A stretch of DNA of 64,000 bases, from the NCBI GenBank assembly GCA_963840445.1, contig CAWIZC010000019.1, positions 20,709 to 84,708 on the forward strand. Reading direction: 5' to 3'. The number at the start of each line of letters is the position of its first letter. Positions within the stretch are counted from its first letter, which is position 1. Below the pieces are notes generated by a model that searched no databases, was not told the origin of the DNA, and saw only the letters and a program-made list of their open reading frames with translations. The position numbers and the translations under genes are program-made. This stretch comes from AWTP1-13 sp963840445. GTDB lineage: Bacteria; Pseudomonadota; Alphaproteobacteria; Rhizobiales; Hyphomicrobiaceae. Of the stretch, positions 1 through 8,696 are shown piece after piece.

Positions 1-1
1 T

Positions 2-235
2 GCCGGCGCGATCCTGCTGTGGGGCTTGGCCGGCGTGCTGGCGCATGCCCAGGCCGGATTCTTCCTCGCGCTGGTGCTGGCAGCCGCCCAGCTGGCCTGG
101 CAGGTGGCCACCCTCGACACGTCGGACGCCGTAAACTGTCTCACCCGCTTCAAGTCCAACCGGCTGGTGGGCTGGGCGCTTTTTCTCGGCATCGTGGCCG
201 ACATGGCATTGGACGGCCTGTTCGGCGTTTTTTGA
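2..235 (+). CDS. ubiA: 4-hydroxybenzoate polyprenyltransferase, C-terminal end only
   Basis: The reading frame is open from the window edge to the stop, so the start lies outside. About 77 codons are visible. They hold two hydrophobic segments separated by the tail signature of UbiA-type prenyltransferases (TLDTSD, then CLTRFKSNR, then G near the last membrane span). UbiA is an inner-membrane enzyme that attaches the polyprenyl chain to 4-hydroxybenzoate in ubiquinone synthesis. The assignment rests on the C-terminal motif only; other UbiA-superfamily prenyltransferases share part of it, but the FKSNR block favours UbiA. The next gene is on the same strand about 300 bp away. Confidence 0.75.
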   Translation, partial: AGAILLWGLAGVLAHAQAGFFLALVLAAAQLAWQVATLDTSDAVNCLTRFKSNRLVGWALFLGIVADMALDGLFGVF

Positions 236-533
236 GGCAGGCCGGGGTAGCGCCTGCGCGGCTCGAAGGCAGAAAGACATCCATGCGTCACCTGCAGCGG
301 GTGGCTGCGGCGCCGCATGGATACCCGTTAACTCCTGAGCAGCCGTCTCAACGCGGCCTTCGCAAGTACAATCTCCCACAAAACACTTCCGATACGCTTA
401 AGCGAAAGGGTAAATGGGACGTGCGCCACCGCCAGAGCCGGACCGGCCGCCTTTGCGGGAGGCCCTCGCCGCGCCGCCGCGCGGCTCCGGCGATGCATAG
501 ACGCGCCGCCGTCCTAGCCAGGGAAGATCGAGC
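236..533. other. intergenic region without recognised gene
   Basis: About 300 bp between the ubiA end and the DUF4170 gene. ORFs here overlap in several frames and show no recognisable protein. A GC-rich stretch lies near 455-490, and an AT-richer block (around 365-415) could hold the promoter of the DUF4170 gene, but no convincing -35/-10 pair stands out. Confidence 0.5.
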
Positions 534-800
534 ATGTCCGCAGCAGACGCCACCAGCCGCCCGGCCAAGCAGCTTCTGCACCTCGTGTTCGGCGGCGAGC
601 TCAAATCGCTGGAGAGCGTCGAGTTCGCCAACGTCGAGGCGCTGGAGGTCATCGGCATCTTCCCCAACTATGCGGAAGCCCACAAAGCCTGGAAGGCGGC
701 CGCCCAACGCAGCGTCGACAATGCGCACATGCGCTATTTCATCGTCCACATGCATCGGCTGCTGGATCCCGAAACCGCCAGGCCGAAGCCACGGGCCTGA
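534..800 (+). CDS. DUF4170 domain protein
   Basis: An 88-residue protein that matches the small alphaproteobacterial DUF4170 family over its whole length: LVFGGEL near residue 18, GIFPNY near residue 42, and the block DNAHMRYFIVH followed by HRLLDPE near residues 62-80. The function of the family is unknown. An AGGGAAGA sequence precedes the ATG. In many alphaproteobacteria this gene sits just before lipid A/Kdo transfer genes, as it does here, so a link to outer-membrane lipid biogenesis is plausible from context only. Confidence 0.85.
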   Translation: MSAADATSRPAKQLLHLVFGGELKSLESVEFANVEALEVIGIFPNYAEAHKAWKAAAQRSVDNAHMRYFIVHMHRLLDPETARPKPRA

Positions 801-932
801 CGCTCCGGCAAAGCTCAGGCGCGGCAATCGTCCACGCTTACAAAGGGTTGCATCCGGGTAGCCTCGCCGCAGGCAACCTGATAGGTAGGCGACTCGCGGG
901 ACACTGGCGCAGGGAGCAGGGGCGGGCACAGG

Positions 933-2751
933 ATGGCGGAAGCCCTTAAGGCTATCAGATTCGATCGGCAGCGACGCACAACCCGGCACCCGGAGCAAGG
1001 GCACTCTGCGCCGCTTCCTGGACGACTGGGTGCTCCCGCGCTGGCGCGAGGTTGCCTGGGCGCTCGTTCTCACCAGTGGTCTGGCCGCTACCACCGGCGG
1101 CTACCCGCTGATCATCAAGCATTCGTTCGATACGCTCTTGAAGGGCGACGGCAGCACCCTGCCGCTGGTGATAGGCGGCGATCATCGTGCGTCACCCTGT
1201 TGCGCAGCATCGTCATCTATCTGCACAGCATCGTGAGTGCGCGCATCGTTACGCGCATGACGACCGATATCCAGAAGGAAGCGTTCGCGCACATCATCAA
1301 TGCCGACTATGCGCGCCTGACGCGCGAGACCACCGGACAAATGGTCTCGCGGCTTACCAACGACCTTTCCTTCATCCAGCAGGCCGCCCAGGGGTCGATG
1401 ATCGCCTTCGTCAAGGACGCGCTGTCGGCGGTCGCCCTGATCGGTGCCATGTTCTACATCGACTGGATGCTGACCTTGATCGTCGTCGCGATCTACCCGA
1501 TCGCGATTCTGCCGATGGGCAGCATCGGCAGGCGCCTGCGGGCGGTGTCCCACCGCACGCAGAGCCAGCTGGGCGACACGACCTCGCGGCTGACGGAGAA
1601 TCTCGCCGGCGCGCGCCTGATCAAGGCCTTCCGGCTCGAGAACTACACCATCGGGCGCCTGAACCAGAACTTCGAGGAAGTGTTCCGGCTCAGAATGAAA
1701 TCGGTCCGCACGCGTGGACGTTCGGCGCCCGCGCTCGAGGCGCTGGCGGGAGGAGCGGTGGCCGGCATCGTCGGCTTTGCCTATTGGCGAATCACCAATG
1801 GCGTCAGCACGGTCGGCGACTTCATGGGGTTCATCGCCGCGCTGCTGATGGTGGCCCAGCCGTTGCGATCGCTCGGCAATATCGCCACCTCGACCATGGA
1901 AGGTCTGGCTGCCGCCGACCGCATGTACGAACTGTTCGACGAGAAGCCGACCATCTTCGACCGCCCCGGCGCACGGCCGCTTGCCGTCTCACAAGGCACC
2001 ATCGAGTTCGACCGCGTCGGGTTCTCCTATAGCTCCGCAGCCGGTCTGCAGGCCGTCAGGGAGTTCTCGCTGACCGTGCCCGGCGGCAAGACGGCAGCTC
2101 TGGTGGGCAGGTCCGGCGCCGGCAAGATCGACCATCATCAACCTGGTGCCGCGCCTGTTCGACGTCGCCTCCGGCCGGATACTGATCGATGGCCAGGACG
2201 TGCGGGACGTGACGCTGGCAAGCCTGCGCGATGCCCTGGCCATCGTCAGCCAGGAGGTGACGCTGTTCGACGACAGCATCCGCGCCAACATCGCGCTCGG
2301 GCGCATCGGCGCTACCGAAGCCGATATCGTGGCAGCCGCCAAGGCGGCGGCGGCGCACGACTTCATCATGGCCCAGCCGCAGGGCTACGACACGGTGATC
2401 GGCGATAGCGGGCTTCGCCTGTCTGGCGGGCAGCGCCAGAGGCTGGCGCTGGCACGCGCCATCCTCAAGGACGCACCGATCCTGCTGCTGGACGAGGCGA
2501 CCAGCGCCCTGGATACCGAATCCGAGCTGCTGGTGCAGGAGGCGCTGGCGCGCTTTACGCGCAACCGTACGTCGCTGGTCATCGCTCATCGACTGTCTAC
2601 TGTACAGCGAGCGGACATCATTTGTGTGATGGATGCGGGGCGCATCGTCGAGACGGGAACGCACACCGAGCTGATCGCGCGCGACGGGGCGTATGCGCGG
2701 TTGTGCCGGTCTCAGGCCTTGATCGGGTCCGATACGGCCTCGGCGGCATAG
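933..2751 (+). CDS. msbA: MsbA-like lipid A/lipid ABC exporter (frameshifted)
   Basis: A fused membrane-plus-ATPase half transporter of about 600 residues, read in three segments. The N-terminal segment (WREVAWALVLTSG, ending near 1165) is in frame +1. The membrane core from LLRSIVIYLHSI to the Walker A region (1196-2126) is in frame +3. The rest of the ATPase domain (2130-2751) is in frame +1 again. An extra A near 2127 breaks Walker A; removing it restores GAGKSTIINLVPRLF. The signature LSGGQRQRLALARA and Walker B ILLLDEATSALD are intact. MsbA homologues flip lipid A core or other lipids across the inner membrane. The gene precedes Kdo transferase and lpxK, which supports that role. The start is uncertain: ATG 933 fits only if there is another shift near 950-1000. 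Shifts inside otherwise conserved motifs suggest sequence errors rather than a dead gene. Confidence 0.8.
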
Positions 2752-3053
2752 GTAAAGGGGGCAGGGCATCTCATGAAATGGTTTGACGGTCTGCAATCGG
2801 CGCTTCCGAACCGATGCCCGGATCGGCTATAGAAGTGCGCACCCTCAGAGTTGCGACGTCTCCACGCGCGCCCGTCTGATGATCGGGTCTGATGATCGAG
2901 GAATTCGCCGAGTTGGCGGCATGGTTCCGGGCAGATTTCTCGATCTCGATCACACGGGCTAGTCTAATGGTTCCTGGTGTCCCTTATCCTTCCGAGGTTC
3001 GCTCGGGACACTAGCGTCGAGGTAAGGCGAACTTCGGAAGCGGGACACTAGGG
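2752..3053. other. intergenic region before the Kdo transferase fusion
   Basis: About 300 bp with no convincing gene; the short minus-strand ORF at 2771-2953 resembles nothing recognised. It contains the tandem similarity GATGATCGGGTC / GATGATCGAGG near 2877-2900. Its last 75 bp form an inverted repeat listed separately. A break of this size between msbA and the acyltransferase is longer than expected for an operon of overlapping genes. Confidence 0.5.
2977..3048. repeat. imperfect inverted repeat abutting the Kdo transferase start
   Basis: Left arm 2977-3002 begins GTGTCCC and ends CCGAGGTTCGC. Right arm 3027-3048 begins GCGAACTTCGG and ends GCGGGACAC, the reverse complement apart from a few mismatches and a 4-base gap. 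A third copy of the tip (CGGGACACTAG) lies between the arms at 3004-3014. The right arm ends 5 bp before the GTG start of the next gene. It may be a small mobile palindromic element or a regulatory hairpin; nothing in the sequence separates these. Confidence 0.55.
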
Positions 3054-5084
3054 GTGCGGCCCGGATGGCGAACATCCACGACAAGCCCAGATTCTATCGA
3101 CGTAGCGGCCGGCTCGTTGCTGGCCCGCTACATCCGATTCGTCTGGCGCACCTCCTGGCAGACGCGCGAGATGACGGAGTCGTTCGAGGATCACGAAGGC
3201 AACCACCCCTGCATCATCGGCATGTGGCACGGCCAGTTCATGCTGCTGCCGCTGATCAGGCTGTCGGACGTCCCCGTGGATGTCATGCTGGCCCGGCACG
3301 GCGACGCCGAGGCTCTGGGCCAGACGCTCAAGCATTTCGACATGCAGCTGATCCGCGGCGCCGGCGCCGGCTCCCGCGCCAAAGACCGCGGCGGCACCCA
3401 CGCCTTCCGCGCCGCCGTGCAGTCGCTGCGCGATGGCCGCACGGTGGCCATGACGGCCGACGTGCCGGGCGCGGAGGCGCGGCGTGCGGGACTTGGCATC
3501 GTCATGGTCGCGCGCCAGTCGGGACGGCCGATCCTGCCGGTCGCCATCGCCACCTCGCGCTACATCTCGTTCAACACCTGGAGCCGGATGACGGTCAACC
3601 TGCCCTACTCGGGCATAGGCTTTGCCGTCGGTCCGCTTGTCACCGTGCCGCGCGAGGCTCCACCCGAGCAGCTCGAGACCTATCGCCAGGCGGTCGAGGA
3701 CGGGCTCAACATCGCAACCGAGCTCGCCTACCAGCGCGCCAGCGCCGACCCGACACGCGCCACGCCCATCGCTGCCCGCAACGGTGGCACCGAGCCCGGC
3801 CTGCGCCTCAAGGCCTACCGCGTCTTCACCAGCCTGGCCCGGCCCGTCGCGCCGGCCCTGCTGCGTCTGCGCGAGCGGCACGGCAAGGAAGACCCAGCAC
3901 GTCGGCCGGAGCGGCTCGGTCGCGCCAGCGCTGCGCGGCCGGCCGGCCGGCTCGCCTGGTTCCATGCCGCCAGCGTCGGCGAGACCAACGCCATCCTGCC
4001 GCTGATGGCGGCGCTGGCCGAGGAGCGTCCGTCGCTGTCCTTCCTGCTGACCACCGGCACCGTCACATCGGCCAAGCTCGCGGGCGAGCGGCTGATGCCT
4101 CGCGCCGTGCACCAATACGCGCCGCTCGATGCGCCCGAGTACGTGCGCAGCTTCCTCGACCACTGGCGCCCGGACCTCGCCGTGTTCACCGAGTCGGAGA
4201 TCTGGCCCAACCTGATCCTGGAAAGCTCGGCGCGCGATATCCCGCTGGCGCTCGTCAACGCGCGCATGACCAAGCGCTCGTTCCGCCGCTGGCGCAGCAA
4301 TCCGAGCGTGGCTCGCCCGCTGTTCAGCCGCTTTGCGCTGGTGCTGGCGCAGAACGAGAATCTGGCCCACCGCTTCAAGACGCTCGGCGCCGTCTCCGCC
4401 GTCCCGACCGGCAACCTCAAGGTCGACGCGCCGGCTCCGCTGGTCAACCAGGTCGAGCTGGAGCGCCTGCGCCCGATGTTCGACGGCCGCTCGCTGCTGA
4501 TCGCCGCCAGCACCCATGACGGCGAGGATCAGATCATCGCCGACGCGCACAGCGAGCTGCGCCGCAGCCTGCCCAATCTGTGCACCATCATCGCGCCGCG
4601 CCATCCCCAGCGCGGCGGCGCCATCACGCAGATGCTGAAGGACCGCGGCCTCAGCGTGGCGCAGCGCTCGCTCGGCCACCTGCCCGACCGCAACAGCGAC
4701 GCCTATGTCGCCGACACCATCGGCGAGCTCGGCACGCTCTACAAGCTGGCGCCCGTCGCCTTCATCGGCGGGTCGCTGGTCGACCGCGGCGGACAGAACC
4801 CGATCGAGGCGGTGCGGCAAGGCGCCGTCGTGCTGACCGGGCCGCATTGGCACAACTTCGGCGATGCCTACCGCACGCTCATCAGCCACCGCGGCGCCAT
4901 CGTGGTGCGCTCGGCCGAGGAACTGGCCAGCGCCGCCCGCCAGCTGCTGTCGGACGAGGCGGAGCTCGGCAGCATGCGCCACCGCGCCAGCGCGGCGCTT
5001 GCCACCATCTCGGGAGCCCTGCCGCGCACGCTTGAGGCGCTGTTGCACTACCTGCCGAGCGAGGAACCGGTGCGTGCGACTTGA
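3054..5084 (+). CDS. waaA: fusion of DUF374 acyltransferase and Kdo transferase (WaaA)
   Basis: One uninterrupted 676-codon frame. Residues about 20-240 are a DUF374/lysophospholipid acyltransferase-like domain (GMWHGQFMLLPL near 55, RGAGAGSRAKDRGG near 100, ADVPGAEARRAGLG near 140). Residues about 250-670 are a complete 3-deoxy-D-manno-octulosonic-acid transferase: FHAASVGETNAILPL near 303, TESEIWPNLI near 380, HPQRGG near 515, GGSLVDRGGQNPIEA near 578, and GPHWHNFGDAY near 600. WaaA transfers Kdo to lipid IVA at the inner membrane. In many alphaproteobacteria these are two adjacent genes; here a linker of about 20 residues joins them with no stop. The N-terminus is uncertain: GTG 3054 gives 15-20 atypical residues, and ATG 3065 lies in another frame. 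lpxK begins inside the last codons. Confidence 0.85.
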   Translation: MRPGWRTSTTSPDSIDVAAGSLLARYIRFVWRTSWQTREMTESFEDHEGNHPCIIGMWHGQFMLLPLIRLSDVPVDVMLARHGDAEALGQTLKHFDMQLIRGAGAGSRAKDRGGTHAFRAAVQSLRDGRTVAMTADVPGAEARRAGLGIVMVARQSGRPILPVAIATSRYISFNTWSRMTVNLPYSGIGFAVGPLVTVPREAPPEQLETYRQAVEDGLNIATELAYQRASADPTRATPIAARNGGTEPGLRLKAYRVFTSLARPVAPALLRLRERHGKEDPARRPERLGRASAARPAGRLAWFHAASVGETNAILPLMAALAEERPSLSFLLTTGTVTSAKLAGERLMPRAVHQYAPLDAPEYVRSFLDHWRPDLAVFTESEIWPNLILESSARDIPLALVNARMTKRSFRRWRSNPSVARPLFSRFALVLAQNENLAHRFKTLGAVSAVPTGNLKVDAPAPLVNQVELERLRPMFDGRSLLIAASTHDGEDQIIADAHSELRRSLPNLCTIIAPRHPQRGGAITQMLKDRGLSVAQRSLGHLPDRNSDAYVADTIGELGTLYKLAPVAFIGGSLVDRGGQNPIEAVRQGAVVLTGPHWHNFGDAYRTLISHRGAIVVRSAEELASAARQLLSDEAELGSMRHRASAALATISGALPRTLEALLHYLPSEEPVRAT

Positions 5085-6116
5085 CGAGCCGTCCTGGTGG
5101 TACCGCGATGCGCCGGGCACGATGGCGGCGTCTCTGCTGAGCCCGGTCGGCGCGGTCTATGGGTCGGTCGCCAAGGTGCTGTACGAGCGCGGCACGCCTT
5201 ACCGCTGCTCGGCTGCCGGTGGTCTGCGTCGGCAATTTCACGGCCGGCGGCACCGGCAAGACGCCGCTGGCGCTCTACATCTGCAATCATCTGAAGCACG
5301 CCGGGCCATGAGCCAGTCGCGCTGACCCGCGGCTACGGCGGCAGCCTCGACGGGCCCTATTGGGTCAACGCCGGCACCGACAAGGCGCGCGACGTCGGCG
5401 ACGAGGCGCTGCTGCTGGCGCGCGTCGCGCCGACCCAGCTCGCCCGCAATCGCCAGCAAGGCGCGCGCGCCATCGAGACCGGACCGCACCCCGCCACCGT
5501 GATCGTCATGGACGACGGCCTGCAGAACCCGCAGCTGGCCAAAGACCTGAGCATCGCCCTCGTCGATGGCGTGCGCGGCCTCGGCAACGGCATGGTCATC
5601 CCGGCCGGGCCACTGCGTGCGCCGCTCGAGTTCCAGCTCGAATTGACCGATGCCGTGGTCGTCAACGAGCCGGCGCGCGGCGCCGGCGACCGCGTCGCCG
5701 AATGGATGCGCAATCACTTCAACGGGCCGGTGCTGCGCGCCACCGCCGTTCCGGCCGAGGATGCGGGCTGGCTCAAGGGTTTGCGCGTCGTCGCCTGGGC
5801 CGGCATCGGTTCGCCGCAGCGTTTTTTCTCCATGCTGGGCGACCTGGGCGCCGAGGTGATCGAGGCGGTCGCCTTCCGCGATCACCAGAGCGTGCAGGAG
5901 GCGGACGCCGACCGGTTGCTCGCCCAGGCCGAATGGCACGACGCGACGCTGGTCACCACCGAGAAGGATCAGGCGCGCATGCGCGGGGCGACCGGATTGC
6001 ATGCCCGGCTCGCCGAGGCCTCGCGCGTGCTGCCCATCAGGCTGGCGTTCGAGGACGCCGACGCCGTGCGCCTCGCCAGCCTGCTCGACAGCGCCCTGGC
6101 AACGCAGCGCACCTGA
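5074..6116 (+). CDS. lpxK: tetraacyldisaccharide 4'-kinase (frameshifted)
   Basis: LpxK phosphorylates the 4' position of the lipid A disaccharide at the inner membrane. GTG 5074 overlaps the waaA end and starts RLDEPSWWYRD, the family's usual N-terminus. The protein then runs through three frames. Frame +1 continues to about 5215, and frame +2 carries the P-loop VGNFTAGGTGKTPLALY. An extra C near 5306 moves it to frame +3, with ALTRGYGG, DVGDEALLLA, VIVMDDGLQNP, IPAGPLR and the C-terminal VTTEKDQAR block. Total length is about 345 residues, normal for LpxK. The overlap with waaA implies translational coupling. The shifts lie in conserved blocks, so the gene is probably intact in the organism. 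Confidence 0.85.
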
Positions 6117-6224
6117 TGACGGCTGCGCAACCAGACGACTGCCGACCGTTGCCGGCGTGATGATCGATGGTTCGCGGCAGTGCGCGGCATGGATGCCGGA
6201 CCCGCGGTGGTATTGGCGCCCAGG

Positions 6225-6866
6225 CTACTTTTTTCGTGCTCGCGCAAGCGTAGCGATCTTGTTCTCGACAAAGCGCTTCATGAGCATCGAAGCCGACGCG
6301 TCAAACATCCGAATACGACCGGTGTGTGCGAGCAGGAGCAGCCCGGCGGCGTGAGCAAACGTGTCCACCGTCAGCAGGCGCGCTTCCCCTTGCGGAACAC
6401 CCAGCGCTTCGGCTGCCTCGGAGATGGGATGCAGCGCTTCTGCCAGTGCTGCATTGAGCATCTCGTCGCGTTGCTTGCCCAGGCCACGCGGCTTCATGCC
6501 CCCGCGAAACAGATAGAAGCCGAGATCGAGGTCCCTCGGGTTTTCGGCGTAGAAGTCGAAGAAAGCCATCGCTGCTGCCCGCAGCCGATCCGACGGTGCC
6601 TTCGCGCGTGCGGTCGCATCGGTCACCGCCTCACCGAGACTGGCTAGCGAATCCCTGAGAACCTCCGCGTAGATCGCCTCCTTGGACTCGAAGTGGAAAT
6701 AGAGCGCAGCTGGCGTGTAGCCGGCGGCCGCCGCGATCGCCCGCAGCGATGCGCCATCCAAGCCTTCCGATTCGAATATGTTGCGGGCGGCGTCCAGGAT
6801 CAGGTTGCGCTTCAGATCGCTGACCGCCTTGCGCCTGCCGGCTCGTTGGTCCCTTGGCATGGTCAT
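6225..6866 (-). CDS. TetR family transcriptional regulator
   Basis: A 213-residue protein with an N-terminal helix-turn-helix at about residues 18-65 (ILDAARNIFESEGLDGASLRAIAAAAG, then TPAALYFHFESKEAIYAEVL), the classic TetR pattern. The C-terminal ligand domain is not diagnostic. It is divergent from an enoyl-CoA hydratase family gene with about 80 bp between starts, and a dyad overlaps the promoter there. By analogy with other TetR proteins beside acyl-CoA genes, it probably represses the crotonase and itself in response to an acyl-CoA or related ligand; this is inference. It is convergent with lpxK. Confidence 0.85.
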   Translation of the reverse strand: MTMPRDQRAGRRKAVSDLKRNLILDAARNIFESEGLDGASLRAIAAAAGYTPAALYFHFESKEAIYAEVLRDSLASLGEAVTDATARAKAPSDRLRAAAMAFFDFYAENPRDLDLGFYLFRGGMKPRGLGKQRDEMLNAALAEALHPISEAAEALGVPQGEARLLTVDTFAHAAGLLLLAHTGRIRMFDASASMLMKRFVENKIATLARARKK

Positions 6867-6878
6867 TCAGTAGCACGC

Positions 6879-6922
6879 TTGACATTTATTTCAACGGCGT
6901 TAGATTTTAACGGTGTTAGAAA
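6879..6922 (+). promoter_or_regulatory. promoter with overlapping operator dyad for the crotonase
   Basis: A -35-like TTGACA lies at 6879-6884 and a -10-like TAGATT at 6901-6906 (16 bp spacer). Over the spacer and -10 lies an inverted repeat: TTTCAACGGCGTTA (6889-6902) against TAACGGTGTTAGAAA (6908-6922). A repressor bound there would block RNA polymerase. The divergent TetR gene is the natural candidate regulator. The motif is visible; the regulator assignment is inference. Confidence 0.6.
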
Positions 6923-6947
6923 TATCGATCTAGTGAGGGAGTTGGCC

Positions 6948-7763
6948 GTGACAATCAGGATCGATAAGGCTGGACCGGTGTGGACGATCATTCACGATCG
7001 GCCCGAGGCCCGCAACGCCATGGACCCCAAAAGCGCCGATGCGGTGACGCAGGCTTTCCTTGAGTTCGATGCCGACAAGGACGCGGCGGTTGCCGTCTTC
7101 TACGGCGCGGGCGGTTCGTTCTGCGCGGGGTGGGATCTCAAGTATGTCAGCACGCTCGATGCGGCTTATCCGCTGGGCGAGCTCGATATCCCGATGGCGG
7201 GTCCGCGCGGCAATGGCGGGGAGATCCCCCGCGGTCCACTGGGACCGTCGCGACTGGAGTTGGACAAGCCGGTGATCGCAGCCATCGAAGGTCCGGCCGT
7301 CGCCGGCGGCATGGAACTGGCCCTTTGGTGCGATTTTCGGGTAATGGCGGAGGAATTGTACTTGGGTGTCTACTGCCGCCGCTGGGGAGTGCCCCTCATC
7401 GACGGAGGGACAGTGCGGCTACCGCGCATCGTTGGCCAAGGTCGCGCCTTGGAGATCATTCTCACAGGCCGAAAGGTCCCGGCCGAGGAATGCGTGAACA
7501 TCGGCCTTTGTGAGTACCTCACTCCCAAGGGAGGCGCTCGCGCGAAGGCGGAGGAGATAGCTCGCCAGATCGCCGACTTTCCGCAGGTCTGCGTCCGCGC
7601 TGATCGGCGCAGCGCCATCAAGAGCCATGGACTTGGCGTGCGCGATGCTCTGGTCCAGGAATGGTACAACGGACGTCAGGCATTGATCGCGGACGGTGTC
7701 GCGGGTGCAGGTCGATTCAGGGATGGGCTCGGCCGCCACGGCGACTTTACCAAGATTCGGTGA
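6948..7763 (+). CDS. enoyl-CoA hydratase/isomerase family protein (crotonase)
   Basis: A 271-residue crotonase-fold protein. HDRPEARNAMD near residue 17 is the N-terminal family motif. The oxyanion-hole segments are GGSFCAGWDLK near 50 and EGPAVAGGMELALWCDFRVM near 110. GTG 6948 is chosen because TGAGGGAG lies 7 bp upstream; the open frame continues further up but without family similarity. Members hydrate or isomerise acyl-CoA esters, and the exact substrate cannot be read here. The adjacent divergent TetR gene and the shared operator suggest inducible use in acyl-CoA breakdown. Confidence 0.82.
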   Translation: MTIRIDKAGPVWTIIHDRPEARNAMDPKSADAVTQAFLEFDADKDAAVAVFYGAGGSFCAGWDLKYVSTLDAAYPLGELDIPMAGPRGNGGEIPRGPLGPSRLELDKPVIAAIEGPAVAGGMELALWCDFRVMAEELYLGVYCRRWGVPLIDGGTVRLPRIVGQGRALEIILTGRKVPAEECVNIGLCEYLTPKGGARAKAEEIARQIADFPQVCVRADRRSAIKSHGLGVRDALVQEWYNGRQALIADGVAGAGRFRDGLGRHGDFTKIR

Positions 7764-8115
7764 TCGGATTACCGGAAGCCAGGGCAGGCAAAGTGACTGC
7801 CTGCCCGCACCGCACACTGCGCGCCTGGCCCAGCAGGGCTACCGAAGGTCATCGAGATCGTCGCCTGCCGTGATCGCCAGAGCGTCCTGGAGGCGGTTGC
7901 GCGCTGGCCGAGGTCCACTCCAAGTAGATCGCTGGTCCACCTCGGGTTAACGCGCACTCTCGACTCAGGGTTCGTACCAATGGTTTGGTCCAGGCGGTGC
8001 GGCTAACAATTCTCGGCATGCAAGTCGCGACCTGACTCTCGCAGACGGCTCCACTGCGTCGCGCAGCGTGCCGAGCTTGAAGTGGGGTCGCCGCGATCGT
8101 GCCGAGGAGGACAAG
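7764..8115. other. intergenic region with an lpxK-like relic
   Basis: About 350 bp between the crotonase and cupin genes. The only recognisable content is a short segment similar to lpxK at 7845-7898 (listed separately). The rest has overlapping shadow frames, and no clear promoter motif or hairpin was found. Confidence 0.5.
7845..7898 (+). pseudogene. short lpxK-like fragment
   Basis: Aligned without gaps to the lpxK segment 5853-5905 of this window, 42 of 53 bases match. In the same frame the translation KVIEIVACRDRQSVLEA parallels EVIEAVAFRDHQSVQEA of LpxK. No further LpxK sequence is seen on either side, so it looks like a relic of a duplicated or decayed copy. Chance similarity is possible for such a short stretch but unlikely at this protein-level match. 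Confidence 0.5.
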
Positions 8116-8535
8116 ATGAACCCAGTCGATTTCAGCACACTGCAGATGATCCCTATTTCGAGCACCGACGACGCTTCCATCGACTGGACCGCTGCGTTCG
8201 CATGCTATGGCGGGAAAGGCGCGGACAACACGGTCGTCGTTCCCTTCTCGATCGCCCCTGGCGGACATCTGGGCTGGCACACGGACAGCCTCGAGGAGAC
8301 GCAGTACATCATCGCCGGCAGCGGTGAGCTGCAGCGCGACGACGGTTCCTGGCCGGCCGGCCCGGGCAGCATCTTCGTCTTGCCGAAGGACCTGCGGCAC
8401 GATCTGCGCAACACCGGAACGGTGCCGTTGATCGCCATCGCCTTCTTTTCCGGCGACGCGCTGACACAGACCTTCGACAACGTCATGCTTCCGCCCAAGG
8501 GCCACCTGCTGACAAGCCCGAATGCGGCCGCCTAG
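8116..8535 (+). CDS. cupin domain protein
   Basis: A 139-residue single-domain cupin. The first cupin motif is seen as PGGHLGWHTDSLEETQYIIAG (residues about 52-72) and the second as PGSIFVLPKDLRHDLRNTG (residues about 83-101). The histidines and glutamate of motif 1 are present, so a metal site is plausible. A strong GAGGAGG ribosome site 5 bp upstream fixes the ATG. Small cupins range from enzymes to sugar- or metal-binding proteins and the substrate is not evident. It is convergent with the M24 peptidase gene, with a palindromic repeat between them. Confidence 0.75.
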   Translation: MNPVDFSTLQMIPISSTDDASIDWTAAFACYGGKGADNTVVVPFSIAPGGHLGWHTDSLEETQYIIAGSGELQRDDGSWPAGPGSIFVLPKDLRHDLRNTGTVPLIAIAFFSGDALTQTFDNVMLPPKGHLLTSPNAAA

Positions 8536-8580
8536 AGGCTTCCCGTGTTGGCCGAACCGGAGTGCACGACCAGACCTGTC

Positions 8581-8666
8581 ATCCTCGGGCTTGCTTGCCC
8601 TTGGACTTGTTCCGAGGGTCCCGAGGATCCAGCCATCCATGAGTGCCTGAGCAAGTTGATGGATGG
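8581..8666. repeat. intergenic palindromic repeat
   Basis: Two nested hairpins between convergent genes: ATCCTCGGG (8581-8589) with CCCGAGGAT (8620-8628), and CCATCCAT (8633-8640) with ATGGATGG (8659-8666). Similar GTCATCCTCGGG palindromes are scattered in Hyphomicrobiales genomes. It could also act as a two-way terminator. Confidence 0.6.
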
Positions 8667-8696
8667 TCGGGCTAGGTGCGCCCGCGATAACGGGAC

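Noticed and set aside
933..2751. msbA as a true pseudogene
   Set aside because: Motifs are fully conserved on both sides of single-base shifts, and a one-base removal restores Walker A, so an error in the sequence is more likely.
2771..2953. 60-codon minus-strand ORF in the msbA-waaA gap
   Set aside because: No recognisable domain, no ribosome site and an odd composition; treated as chance.
3048..5120. 690-codon minus-strand ORF opposite the waaA fusion
   Set aside because: Its Arg/Ala/Gly-rich composition and lack of any family motif mark it as the GC-rich mirror of the plus-strand gene, which has full-length motifs.
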